Origin: Christensenella sp. UBA7102
Lineage (GTDB): Bacteria; Bacillota; Clostridia; Christensenellales; UBA1750
Reading direction: 5' to 3'
DNA: 24,731 nt
NCBI GenBank assembly: GCA_002492415.1
Contig: DKYK01000074.1
Location: forward strand, 1 to 24,731
Both the position numbers and the translations under genes were made by a program. Shown one piece after another: positions 6,468 through 14,390 of the stretch; the stretch's first letter is position 1; each line of letters starts with the position of its first letter. The notes below the pieces were generated by a model. The model saw only the letters and a program-made list of their open reading frames with translations, was not told where the DNA came from and ran no database searches.

Positions 6468-6941
6468 TCATGCCCGCGGCGCCAGCTTTTTTTCCGCGAT
6501 GCTCATGCCGCAGGCCACCAACGCCAGAGACGAGGCCAGCCCGGAGATGCTGTTCGCGATGCCCGTCAGCGCCTGCAGCGTGCTGTAGGCGGCCAGATAG
6601 GTCGCGCCGCGCGGCGCGGCGAACAGCCGGATCTCGGCCTGCACGCCCACGCGGTAGAACAGCGTGCACACCACCGCCAGCATCACGATGCCCACGATCT
6701 CCGCCCAGATGGAGCGCCCCTGCGCCAGGGTGGAGACGCCGATGGCCACAATGACCGCTGTCACCAGCAGCAGATATACCGTCTGCACGCCGGGAAAGAT
6801 GAAGTACGACAGCATCTCCGGCGAATAGGACATCAGGGACATCAACTGCCGCTGCAACGCCACCGTGAGCAGAAAGACCAGCAGCGCCGCCCCCTGCAGC
6901 GCCATTGCGCCGATGGACAGCGCCCGAAGAACTTTTTTCAT
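6468..6941 (-). CDS. Four-helix membrane protein of unknown function
   Basis: The 157-aa product is mostly hydrophobic, with four likely membrane helices at about 8-29, 51-71, 78-98 and 122-146, and a basic C-terminal tail (EKKLAPRA). A hydrophilic loop of about 20 residues separates helices 1 and 2. The start ATG at 6941 has GGGAGGAAG upstream, which supports a real gene. I do not recognise a family or any catalytic motif. It stands alone, convergent with the ypeB operon and divergent from the DUF1934 operon. It resembles the generic small integral membrane proteins of Firmicutes; no function can be given. Confidence 0.75.
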   Translation of the reverse strand: MKKVLRALSIGAMALQGAALLVFLLTVALQRQLMSLMSYSPEMLSYFIFPGVQTVYLLLVTAVIVAIGVSTLAQGRSIWAEIVGIVMLAVVCTLFYRVGVQAEIRLFAAPRGATYLAAYSTLQALTGIANSISGLASSLALVACGMSIAEKKLAPRA

Positions 6942-7151
6942 GAATGCTTCCTCCCAACTTCTGTTGCGTTCTTTGCCTTAAGTTTACCCCAATCTCCGCC
7001 CGCGCGCAAGGGGACAGGCAACATTTGTTTTGCATCGTGGAATTTTGTAAAGAGTTTGGGAAGTGTATTGCTATTTTTTCGGCGATGGTTTACCCTATAT
7101 TTCGAGGTTTTCGGGCCTGAAACGCAGTGCAGTACGTCATAGGAGGACGCC

Positions 7152-7577
7152 ATGGACGATCAGAGAATCCTATTGCAAATGACCTCCACGCAGGTGCAGG
7201 AGGACGGGCAGGAGGAGGTCGTGGAGCTGACCACGGAGGCCACGTTGCGCAAGACCGCCGACTCTGCCGTGCTGGAGTACGAGGAGTCGGGCAACCTGGG
7301 CCTGACCGGCTCGGCCAGCATCGAGATGAAGGGCGACACCGTGATGCTCTCGCGCGAAGGCGAATCCAATATGAAGCTCGTCCTCAAGCAGGGCTGCAAA
7401 TACGTCAGCACCTACCATACCCCCTTTGGCCGGCTGGACATGGAGGCGCTGCCCACCCGGGTGGTGTACACCATGGGCGGCGGCAAGGGGCACATCGAGC
7501 TGGAGTATCACATGCACGTGCAGAATCAATACGTGGGTCTCAACCGCGTGACCGTCTCCTTCCGGCCTCGGGCATGA
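7152..7577 (+). CDS. DUF1934 (YwiB-like) beta-barrel protein
   Basis: The 141-aa protein resembles the DUF1934/YwiB family, small soluble proteins predicted to fold as a calycin-like beta barrel. Alternating strands and the closing motif TPFGRLDMEALPTRVVY, followed by GGKGHIELEYHM, fit that family. The biochemical role of the family is unknown to me; in several Firmicutes it neighbours argS. The ATG has AGGAGG 7 bases upstream. Its stop overlaps the next start as ATGA (7574-7577), so it heads a translationally coupled three-gene operon with the 173-aa protein and the MBL-fold hydrolase. Confidence 0.85.
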   Translation: MDDQRILLQMTSTQVQEDGQEEVVELTTEATLRKTADSAVLEYEESGNLGLTGSASIEMKGDTVMLSREGESNMKLVLKQGCKYVSTYHTPFGRLDMEALPTRVVYTMGGGKGHIELEYHMHVQNQYVGLNRVTVSFRPRA

Positions 7578-8095
7578 GCCCGGAACTATGCGCCTGGGCG
7601 GCGCAGCTTTCCCGTCTGCTGGACGGCGCGCGCCCCGTGCCGCTGCCCGCGCCCTATTCGGCGGGGCACTTTCGCGTCTATACGCAGGCTGCGCTGCCCG
7701 ATCAGGCGCAGTTCACCGCCCGCCGCAGCGGAAGCACGCTCTTTGTCACCGTGCGCGACGCCGCGCTGCTGCAGGCGCTGCGGGCGGATATCCCGCCGCG
7801 GGCGCTGCCTGAACCGTCGGCCGACCCGCTGCATACGCTGCTCTATCAGATCCTCACCTACGGCTTTGTGCCCGATGAGATGGATTGCCCGCTGCTGGCC
7901 CGCCTCGCGCTGGACCTGGACGGCGATCCTGCCCGCTGCCGCCGTACCGCCCGGCAGCTGCAGCCCTTGCTGGCGCGGCAGTACGCCTGCGCGCTGCGCA
8001 CCGGCCGGAGTCACTCGGCGCTCGCCCTCGTCGCAGGGCGTCTCCTCGCCCATGATCCCATCCTTTACCCCAGAAACGGAGGAATACACCCATGA
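7574..8095 (+). CDS. Unrecognised 173-aa protein in a coupled operon
   Basis: I do not recognise this protein. It starts at an ATG overlapping the DUF1934 stop (ATGA) and ends overlapping the MBL-fold gene start (ATGA, 8092-8095). This tight coupling on both sides is the main reason to believe it is real, since neither start has an independent strong ribosome site. It is soluble, without signal peptide or membrane helix, Leu/Ala/Arg-rich, probably beta-rich in residues 30-70 (HFRVYTQAALP ... STLFVTVRDAALL) and helical afterwards, with an Arg-rich segment near 120-145 (DPARCRRTARQLQPLLARQ). There is no obvious catalytic motif. A role linked to DUF1934 or the hydrolase is only suggested by position. 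Confidence 0.75.
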   Translation: MSPELCAWAAQLSRLLDGARPVPLPAPYSAGHFRVYTQAALPDQAQFTARRSGSTLFVTVRDAALLQALRADIPPRALPEPSADPLHTLLYQILTYGFVPDEMDCPLLARLALDLDGDPARCRRTARQLQPLLARQYACALRTGRSHSALALVAGRLLAHDPILYPRNGGIHP

Positions 8096-8721
8096 AAATA
8101 CAGTGGCTTGGACATTCCAGCTTCCGCATCGTCGGCAGCAAGACCGTTGTGACCGATCCCTTCGGCGGCATCGGCCTTGCCTTCCCCCCGGTGCGCGCGG
8201 ACATCGTCACGGTGTCGCACGGCCATTTCGACCACAACGCGGCGGGGGCCGTCGGCGGCGAGCCCGCCGTGGTGGACGGCGTCGGCATGCACAGGGTGGC
8301 GGATGTCGCCGTCATGGGTTACAATACCTCCCATGACGACGCGCAGGGCGCCAAGCGCGGCGGCAATATCGTCTATCTGATCACCATGGACGGCATCACC
8401 ATCGCCCACCTGGGCGACCTGGGCTGCATGCCGGATCACAGCGTGCTGGGCGCGCTGGAGGGCGCGGACGTGCTGCTCATCCCCGTGGGCGGCAACTACA
8501 CCATCGACGGGAAGACCGCCGCGGCCATCGCCGCCCAGGTACGCCCCCGCACCGTCATCCCCATGCACTACAAGACCCCCGGCCTTACGGTGAACGTCGC
8601 CGACGCTTCCGACTTCCTCTCCCGCGTCGATGGCGTCGAATACATCCCCGGCTCCCAGATGGACATCACCCCGCGCATGCCCAAGGTCGCCGTCTTTGAA
8701 AAGCCCCTGGGCCAGAATTGA
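8092..8721 (+). CDS. Metallo-beta-lactamase-fold hydrolase, UPF0173/YtkL-like
   Basis: The 209-aa protein has the MBL metal site: SHGHFDHN (HxHxDH, His40-His45), a later HLGDLG and PMHYKT near the C-terminus. The start WLGHSSFRI and the overall order match the beta-lactamase_2/UPF0173 group (Bacillus YtkL), cytoplasmic metal-dependent hydrolases of unknown substrate. The length is typical. The ATG overlaps the upstream stop (ATGA), with GGAGG about 14 bases before it inside the preceding gene. It is the last gene of the operon; a terminator follows. Confidence 0.9.
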   Translation: MKIQWLGHSSFRIVGSKTVVTDPFGGIGLAFPPVRADIVTVSHGHFDHNAAGAVGGEPAVVDGVGMHRVADVAVMGYNTSHDDAQGAKRGGNIVYLITMDGITIAHLGDLGCMPDHSVLGALEGADVLLIPVGGNYTIDGKTAAAIAAQVRPRTVIPMHYKTPGLTVNVADASDFLSRVDGVEYIPGSQMDITPRMPKVAVFEKPLGQN

Positions 8722-8757
8722 ACCGCTCCATCGCAGTCTTGCAAAGAATGAACCCCC

Positions 8758-8786
8758 AAGCGCAGCGCCGTCCGGCCTGCGCTTTT
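8758..8786 (+). terminator. Rho-independent terminator after the MBL-fold gene
   Basis: AAGCGCAG (8758-8765) pairs with CTGCGCTT (8777-8784) around an 11-base loop, and the T-run is short (four Ts). It separates the DUF1934 operon from folC. Confidence 0.6.
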
Positions 8787-8873
8787 CTGCTGCGTCCCGG
8801 GACTTGCATTTCCATGCCTTTTTGGTTAAACTGGTAGCGCAGGCCATTTGGCCGGCTCTGGAGGAATGAACAA

Positions 8874-10169
8874 GTGAATTACGAGCAATCCGTCGCATAC
8901 ATCCATGGAAAGTACGGCAAGGGCGTCAAGGTGGGTCTGGAGAACATGACCCGCCTGCTCGCCCGCCTGGGCGATCCGCACAAAGGACTGCGCTGCATCC
9001 ACGTCGCGGGCACCAACGGCAAGGGATCCACCTGCGCCTTCATCGACAGCATGCTGCGCGCCGCCGGCGCCAGAGTGGGCCTGTATACCTCGCCCTTCCT
9101 GATGCGCTACAACGAGCGCATGCGTGTGGACGGCGCCGAGATTCCGGATGAAACCGTCGCCCGCCTGACCACCCGCATCGAAAAAGAGGTCCGCGCGATG
9201 GAGGAGAGCGGCGAGGGCTTCCCCACGGTCTTTGAGATCGGCACCGCGCTGATGTTCTGCTGGTTTGCCGAGGAGAAGGTGGATTGGGCCGTCGTCGAGG
9301 TGGGGCTGGGCGGCCGGCTGGATCCCACCAATGTGCTCGACCCCGCTGTGTGCGTCGTCACCCGCATCGGCCTGGACCACATGAAGGTGCTGGGCGATAC
9401 CATCGAGAAAATCGCCGCCGAAAAAGGCGGCATCATCAAGAAAGGCGTGCCCGTCGTGCTGCAGCGGCAGGATCCCCGCGTGCGCGGCGTGATCGAGGGC
9501 ATCTGCCGGGAGAAGCGCGCCCCGCTGTTCGACTGCGCTGAGGTTCCGCTTTCGGACGTGCGGCTGGACGAGCGCGGCGCGCGCTTTGCCGCCGCGTTTC
9601 CGCACATCCGCCGCCAGGAGTTCGCCATCTGCCTGTGCGGCCGCCATCAGGTGGACAACGCCGTGACCGCCCTGGCCGCCGTCAGCGCGCTGATGGACGG
9701 CCATTGCATCCCCGCCGCGGCCATATCGCAGGGCCTTGCGGCCGCCCGCTGGCCCGGCCGCCTGGAGTGGATGGACAACGTGCTGCTCGACGGCGCCCAC
9801 AATCCCCAGGGCGCGGCCGCCCTGGCCGACTACGCGCGCGCCTGCCTGTCCGGTCGCCGCATCCTGCTGCTGACGGGCATGATGGCGGATAAGGACGTCG
9901 CCCATGCGGTGGACGCCTTTGCGCCGCTGGCCGCGTCCGTGCTGTGCGTGCGTCCCGAGCGCATGGCCCGCGCCATGCCCGCCCAGGATTTAGCCGCGCT
10001 CTACCGCGAGCGCACCGGCGCGCCCGTCCAGGCCCTGCCGGATACCCGGTCCGCGCTGTGCGCCGCAAAACAAAGTGCGGGTCCAGGCGACATCATCTTG
10101 GTCTGTGGCTCGTTATATTTGGTAGGCGAGGTTCGCAGGCTGCTGCTTTCGGGCAACGCCGTCGCCTGA
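8874..10169 (+). CDS. folC: Bifunctional folylpolyglutamate/dihydrofolate synthase
   Basis: FolC adds glutamates to folates (and in many bacteria joins dihydropteroate to glutamate) with ATP, in the cytoplasm. The 431-aa protein has the Mur-ligase layout: P-loop GTNGKGS at 46-52, TSPFL at 72-76, GGRLDPTN in the central domain, EKGGIIKKG with the family lysine, GRHQVDNA, and DGAHNPQG at the start of the C-terminal domain. The start is GTG at 8874 with GGAGG upstream; the nearby ATG at 8865 runs into a stop after three codons. It is followed by the GT28 gene after 45 bp, probably on the same transcript. Confidence 0.95.
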   Translation: MNYEQSVAYIHGKYGKGVKVGLENMTRLLARLGDPHKGLRCIHVAGTNGKGSTCAFIDSMLRAAGARVGLYTSPFLMRYNERMRVDGAEIPDETVARLTTRIEKEVRAMEESGEGFPTVFEIGTALMFCWFAEEKVDWAVVEVGLGGRLDPTNVLDPAVCVVTRIGLDHMKVLGDTIEKIAAEKGGIIKKGVPVVLQRQDPRVRGVIEGICREKRAPLFDCAEVPLSDVRLDERGARFAAAFPHIRRQEFAICLCGRHQVDNAVTALAAVSALMDGHCIPAAAISQGLAAARWPGRLEWMDNVLLDGAHNPQGAAALADYARACLSGRRILLLTGMMADKDVAHAVDAFAPLAASVLCVRPERMARAMPAQDLAALYRERTGAPVQALPDTRSALCAAKQSAGPGDIILVCGSLYLVGEVRRLLLSGNAVA

Positions 10170-10214
10170 AGCGGCCCAAGCAGGGTCAGAATAGGGAAAA
10201 AGGGGGAAAAAGCC

Positions 10215-11336
10215 TTGAACATACTGTTTCTATCCGTAACCGCAGGGCAGGGGCATAACCAGACGGCGCGCGGCATCATGCAGCGCATGGAGGAGCTGGG
10301 GCACAGCTGCAAGCTGCTGGATACCTTTGATTACATTGAACCGCTCTTTGGCGAGGTGGTGGATAAGGGCTACCGCCAGACCGTGGCGCACACGCCCAAG
10401 GTGTTTGGCGTGGCCTACAACACCATGCAGCGCGCCGAGCGGGATATGCCCAAGACCGTCGAGATCACCCGCAAGATGTCCGATACGCTGTGCAAGCGCC
10501 TCTTTGACGTCTACGAGAGCTTCCGGCCGGACGTCGTGGTCTCTTCGCACCCCTGCGCGGCGCAGATCTCCTCGTCGGTGCACAAGCTCGGCCGCTGCGG
10601 CGCGCCGCGCATCGGCATTGTTACGGACTATACGCTTCACCCCTACTGGAAGGGGGCCGAACTGGACGCGCTGGTCACCCCCTCGGAGCAGCTGACCTAC
10701 GGCATCGTGCAGGCCGGCATGCCCGAGCGCATCATCCGACCCATCGGCATCCCCATCAGCCCTCGCTTTAACGCCGTGCTCGACCAGACGGCCGCCCGCG
10801 CGCAGGTGGGCGTTCCGGATCTGCCCACCGTGCTCATCATGGGCGGCTCCATGGGCCATGGAAACGTCGTGGACACCATCGAACGGCTGGACACCCTGCC
10901 GCTGGATTTCCAGATGATCGTGGTGTGCGGCTCCAACGAAAAGCTCAGGAACCGGCTGGATGCTCTGCTCACCGTCAAGCGGCTGACGGTCTTGGGCTAT
11001 TCCGACATCGTGGACGTGCTGATGAGCGCCTCCGACCTGATCGTCACCAAGCCCGGCGGCCTGACCGTCTCCGAGACCATCGCCAAGCGCCTGCCCATGG
11101 TGCTCGTAAACCCCATCCCCGGCCAGGAGGATCGCAACATGGACTTTTTGACCAACCACGGCATGGCCATGCGCACGGGCAAGTACCTGCCGGTGGATCA
11201 GGTGGTGTGGCAGCTGCTGAGCAGCCCCCGCCGCCTGCAGCTGATGCGCAGCGCGCAGGAGGCCTTCGGCAAGCCCAACGCCACGGACGATCTGCAGAAG
11301 CTCATCGAGGAACTGGGCCCGAAGCCGGACGATTGA
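10215..11336 (+). CDS. GT28 family glycosyltransferase, processive diacylglycerol glycosyltransferase/MGDG synthase-like
   Basis: The 373-aa protein resembles UgtP/MGDG synthases, which move sugar from UDP-hexose onto diacylglycerol at the inner face of the membrane to make glycolipids, which can anchor lipoteichoic acid. The N-terminal MGDG_synth domain (about 13-175) starts with FLSVTAGQGHNQTARG, and the GT28 C-terminal domain (about 200-355) has MGGSMGHGN and the nucleotide-sugar motif TKPGGLTVSE. It has no membrane helix, as expected for a peripheral enzyme. The start is TTG at 10215, with AGGGGG 8 bases upstream. Substrate and number of sugars added cannot be read from sequence. Confidence 0.88.
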   Translation: MNILFLSVTAGQGHNQTARGIMQRMEELGHSCKLLDTFDYIEPLFGEVVDKGYRQTVAHTPKVFGVAYNTMQRAERDMPKTVEITRKMSDTLCKRLFDVYESFRPDVVVSSHPCAAQISSSVHKLGRCGAPRIGIVTDYTLHPYWKGAELDALVTPSEQLTYGIVQAGMPERIIRPIGIPISPRFNAVLDQTAARAQVGVPDLPTVLIMGGSMGHGNVVDTIERLDTLPLDFQMIVVCGSNEKLRNRLDALLTVKRLTVLGYSDIVDVLMSASDLIVTKPGGLTVSETIAKRLPMVLVNPIPGQEDRNMDFLTNHGMAMRTGKYLPVDQVVWQLLSSPRRLQLMRSAQEAFGKPNATDDLQKLIEELGPKPDD

Positions 11337-11367
11337 ATGCTCCCAAAATCGCGCAATTGCGGCAAAC

Positions 11368-11416
11368 GCAACCGCCGGGTGACACATTGAATGGCGCGGT
11401 TGCTGGCGCGCAACCG
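11368..11416 (+). promoter_or_regulatory. Three GCAACCG half-sites before the XRE regulator, probable operator
   Basis: GCAACCG occurs at 11368-11374, inverted as CGGTTGC at 11397-11403, and direct again at 11410-11416. The last two form an inverted repeat with a 6-bp spacer. The direct copies are 42 bp apart, about four helical turns. The inverted pair ends ten bases before TATACT (11427-11432), a good -10, and so covers the -35 position. This is a natural place for autoregulation by the XRE protein encoded downstream. That link is inference. Confidence 0.5.
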
Positions 11417-11481
11417 GCGGAATCGCTATACTCTTGGCAACGGTGGAAGCACCGGAATGCAAGATAAGAGGAGTTGAGACC

Positions 11482-12474
11482 ATGATTTTAGCGGATAAGA
11501 TCATCGCGCTGCGCAAGGCCAAGGGCTGGTCGCAGGAGGAGCTGGCGGAGCAGCTGGATGTGACGCGTCAGTCGGTGAGCAAGTGGGAGGGCGCGCAGTC
11601 CGCCCCGGACCTGGAGCGCATTGTGCGCATGAGCGAGCTGTTCGGCGTGTGCACCGATTACCTTTTAAGGGACGAGTTGGAACAGCCTCCGATGCAGGCC
11701 TCCGGGGAGACGGAGGAGCGTCGCGCCCGCCGCGTCACCCTGCAGGAGGCGGAGGGCTTTCTGGAAGCCAAGCGCGCCACCGCGCCGCGCGTGGCCGGCG
11801 GCGTGTTTGCCTGCATCGTCTCGGCCATCCCGCTGCTGCTGCTCGCCGCGGCCTCGGATGGAAAGCTGATCGCTCTATCGGAAAACGCCGCCGCCGGCGC
11901 CGGCCTGTGCGCGCTGCTCGTGATCGCGGCGCTGGCCGTCGCGGTGTTCATCACCTGCCGCGGCCGCGTGGAAAAGTATGAGTATCTGGAAACGGAAGAC
12001 ATCGCGCCCGACGACGAAGTCCTGCAAAAGGCGCGCAGCCTTCAGGAGGAAATGCGGCCCCGGCGCACGCGGGTCAACGCCGTCGCCACCTGCCTGTGCA
12101 TATTGGCCGCCGTGCCGTTGTTTCTGGTGGCGATGCTGACGGAAAACGGCTTTGCGGTCATCTGCGCGGTGTGTCTGACGCTGCTCATGTGCGCCGTGGG
12201 CGTGTATCTCTTTGTCCGCGTGGGCATTCCGTGGGAGAGCCTGCAAAAGCTGCTGCAGCAGGGCGACTACACCCGCGCCGCCAAGCGGGGACGCAGCCGT
12301 ATGGGCGCGCTGAGCTCCATCTATTGGCTCGTGGCGACGGCCGTGTTCCTGGCCTGGGGCTTTAGCGGCAACGCCTGGAGCAGGGCCTGGATCGCCTGGC
12401 CCATCGCCGGCGTGCTCTACGGCGCCTTGGCCGCTCTGCTGGGCGTGCTGGACTCAAACAAAAGAAAAGCCTGA
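11482..12474 (+). CDS. XRE-family HTH regulator with six-helix membrane domain
   Basis: The 330-aa protein begins with a Cro/cI-type helix-turn-helix (about 4-63; WSQEELAEQLDVTRQSVSKWE includes both HTH helices). A charged linker (about 64-100) leads to three pairs of membrane helices, at about 104-124 and 137-159, 199-219 and 223-245, and 277-297 and 303-323. Acidic and basic cytoplasmic segments lie between pairs. The likely reading is a membrane-tethered DNA-binding protein that senses a membrane or ligand state. The ATG at 11482 has AGGAG upstream; the open frame extends 16 codons further but lacks a ribosome site. GCAACCG repeats upstream may be its operator. It stands alone and ends at a strong terminator. 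Confidence 0.88.
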   Translation: MILADKIIALRKAKGWSQEELAEQLDVTRQSVSKWEGAQSAPDLERIVRMSELFGVCTDYLLRDELEQPPMQASGETEERRARRVTLQEAEGFLEAKRATAPRVAGGVFACIVSAIPLLLLAAASDGKLIALSENAAAGAGLCALLVIAALAVAVFITCRGRVEKYEYLETEDIAPDDEVLQKARSLQEEMRPRRTRVNAVATCLCILAAVPLFLVAMLTENGFAVICAVCLTLLMCAVGVYLFVRVGIPWESLQKLLQQGDYTRAAKRGRSRMGALSSIYWLVATAVFLAWGFSGNAWSRAWIAWPIAGVLYGALAALLGVLDSNKRKA

Positions 12475-12497
12475 GCCGCATAAACCGCAGCATAGAC

Positions 12498-12535
12498 AAA
12501 GGCCTTGCCGCTCCAACGGGGCGGCAAGGCCTTTT
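12498..12535. terminator. Bidirectional terminator between convergent genes
   Basis: AAAGGCCTTGCCGC (12498-12511) pairs perfectly over 14 bp with GCGGCAAGGCCTTT (12521-12534) around a 9-base loop, with a T-run on the right side. It serves the rightward XRE gene and may also end the leftward operon of the TIM-barrel gene. Confidence 0.85.
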
Positions 12536-12550
12536 GCATGCGCAATGGGA

Positions 12551-14344
12551 TTAGTCTTCGAATTCGTGCGGCGCGGAGCCGACCAGTTCCTCTTCCGCCT
12601 CGCCGTCCCGGTTTTCCGCCCAGTCGATGGCGTAGAACGCCCAGTCGCCGGGCAGCGTCATCAGCTCGAACACCGTCTCGCTGCGCGTGGTGTACAGGGG
12701 CTGAACGCTCCAGCGCTCGTTGGACAGATTGCGCAGCGCCTTGGCGATGCCGCGCACGCGCACGCGGATGCGCTGGGCCGCGCAGCCGTCGCAGGCGTAA
12801 GGGTAGACGCAGAACACGTCGTTGTCGTAGGTGAAGAGCGAAATCTGCGCCGGCGCGTCCAGATAGACGTCGCCCTGCGTCAGTTCCGCGCGGATGCGGG
12901 TGAGCACGGTCTGCGGCAGCTTGCGGATGTCCGAAATGGCGTCGGGCACCGCCAGCGTGACGAGCTGGCCGCGGCCATAGGTGTCGCGCAGCAGGATGCC
13001 GTAGCTCTCGTCGCCGCCAAAGGCCTTGGCCAGCGCCCAGGTGGTGTTGTTGCGGTGCTCCAGCACGGGGAAGGCGATGGGCTCGGCGCTGCGGGACAGC
13101 TCGCTGCCCCAGCCCGTCAGCGGCTCGGACAGGAACTGCGTGGCCTGCATGCTGCGGCCGCGGTAGCGGATGGAGGTCATGCGCTCAATGCCCTTGCCCA
13201 GCGCCTCCCGCACAAAGCCGGAGGTCACAATGGCCTTGCCGCCCGCGGCAACATAGGCTTCGAGCTTGTCCAGTATGCGCTCGTCCTTGAGCGCCTGCAC
13301 GGTCAGGAATACCGCCTTGGCCCGATCCGGAAATTCCGGCACGCCCTCAAACGGTATGCCCGCCATGCCCAGATAGTCCTCCACATGGTCCTCGCCCTGC
13401 GCGTTGACGGGCAGGTAGCAGGGCAGCCCCGCGCAGCCGCCCGCTTTGGACAGCATCTCGTCCAGCTGCTGCAGCTGGAAGCCCATCGGGGTGATCAGCT
13501 TGTTCTTATACAGGCTGCCCCAGCAGAACATCATCATCTCGCGCGGGCGGGACAGCGCCGTCAGGTAAGCTTGCTCCAGGTATGCGTCGATGGGATAACA
13601 CTGATAGGGATCGAACCAACCGCCTCCGTTCCGGCCGGGGGCGAGGTTCTCCATGTAGCGCATCAGCGAATAGCTCAGGTACCGGGGCAGGTGCTGATCC
13701 GTGTGCAGCTGATGGCGCGTTTCCGTGCCCGTGTAGATGCGGTCGAACAAATCCTTTTGCTGGCCGGGGTTGTAGCCCGCCTCCTGATAGCTCTCCGCCC
13801 AGTTGGGGAACTTGATGGTGATCCTGATGTTGGGGTTGACGGCCCTGGCAGGCTTGATGATCAGGTTTTCCGAGACCTCGCGCATCAAATCCAAGCGGAA
13901 CTCCTCCCAGGATCTCTCGCCCTTGGCCGCGCGACAGTCGTCGCAGGTGCAGTTGGTGAAGAAGAAATCGTCGATGATGAATTCGTCGTATTCCGACGCG
14001 ATGAATTCCACCGTCTCCTTCAGATGGTTGCGCATACGTTCGTTGCAGTAGCAGTAGGTATTGAACAGGCGCTGGCGTCCAGCGTCCTGCTCGCCCTGCC
14101 CGGCGATGGTGGTGGTGATGCCGCCCGCGACCTCAATGCCGTTTTTGTGGAAGATCTCCTTGCAGCGGTGCAGCTGCTCACGGGGGATGAGGCAGTCGTC
14201 GCGGTAGGGTTCGAGGTAAACCTTGTCCACCCCCACGTACTTCTGGAAGAAATCGATCTGCCGCTGCAGGCTCTCGGGCGAAATGTTCACCATCGACTGC
14301 GACGTGCAGTAGATTACGGTCTTAAAATTCTGATAGTGGCTCAT
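12551..14344 (-). CDS. Glycoside-hydrolase-like TIM-barrel protein of unknown specificity
   Basis: The 597-aa protein has no signal peptide. Residues about 8-300 look like a TIM barrel of the glycosidase type, with strand-end acids in KVYLEPYRDD (41-50) and DEFIIDDFFFTNCTC (120-134), where Asp125/Asp126 are candidate catalytic residues, followed by a cysteine triad Cys132, Cys134, Cys137 that could bind metal. IKFPNWAES and TGTETR continue the barrel. Residues about 320-420 (LGMAGIPFE ... LEAYVAAGGKAIVTSGF) resemble the glutamine-amidotransferase-like domain found after the barrel in GH42-type enzymes. A beta-rich tail follows. The start ATG has AAAGGAG upstream. It lies 46 bp after the aldo/keto reductase gene, in the same operon. 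I infer a cytoplasmic carbohydrate-active enzyme; I cannot assign a family. Confidence 0.7.
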   Translation of the reverse strand: MSHYQNFKTVIYCTSQSMVNISPESLQRQIDFFQKYVGVDKVYLEPYRDDCLIPREQLHRCKEIFHKNGIEVAGGITTTIAGQGEQDAGRQRLFNTYCYCNERMRNHLKETVEFIASEYDEFIIDDFFFTNCTCDDCRAAKGERSWEEFRLDLMREVSENLIIKPARAVNPNIRITIKFPNWAESYQEAGYNPGQQKDLFDRIYTGTETRHQLHTDQHLPRYLSYSLMRYMENLAPGRNGGGWFDPYQCYPIDAYLEQAYLTALSRPREMMMFCWGSLYKNKLITPMGFQLQQLDEMLSKAGGCAGLPCYLPVNAQGEDHVEDYLGMAGIPFEGVPEFPDRAKAVFLTVQALKDERILDKLEAYVAAGGKAIVTSGFVREALGKGIERMTSIRYRGRSMQATQFLSEPLTGWGSELSRSAEPIAFPVLEHRNNTTWALAKAFGGDESYGILLRDTYGRGQLVTLAVPDAISDIRKLPQTVLTRIRAELTQGDVYLDAPAQISLFTYDNDVFCVYPYACDGCAAQRIRVRVRGIAKALRNLSNERWSVQPLYTTRSETVFELMTLPGDWAFYAIDWAENRDGEAEEELVGSAPHEFED

Positions 14345-14390
14345 GCGTTTCGCTCCTTTCGCTTGCGTTGTCCGCGCTGCGCCCGCGCGC

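Noticed and set aside
7020..7151. AT-rich stretch before the DUF1934 gene as a sigma-A promoter
   Set aside because: TATATT near 7095 lacks a -35 at acceptable spacing, and other pairings were no better. A promoter is likely here but I cannot place it.
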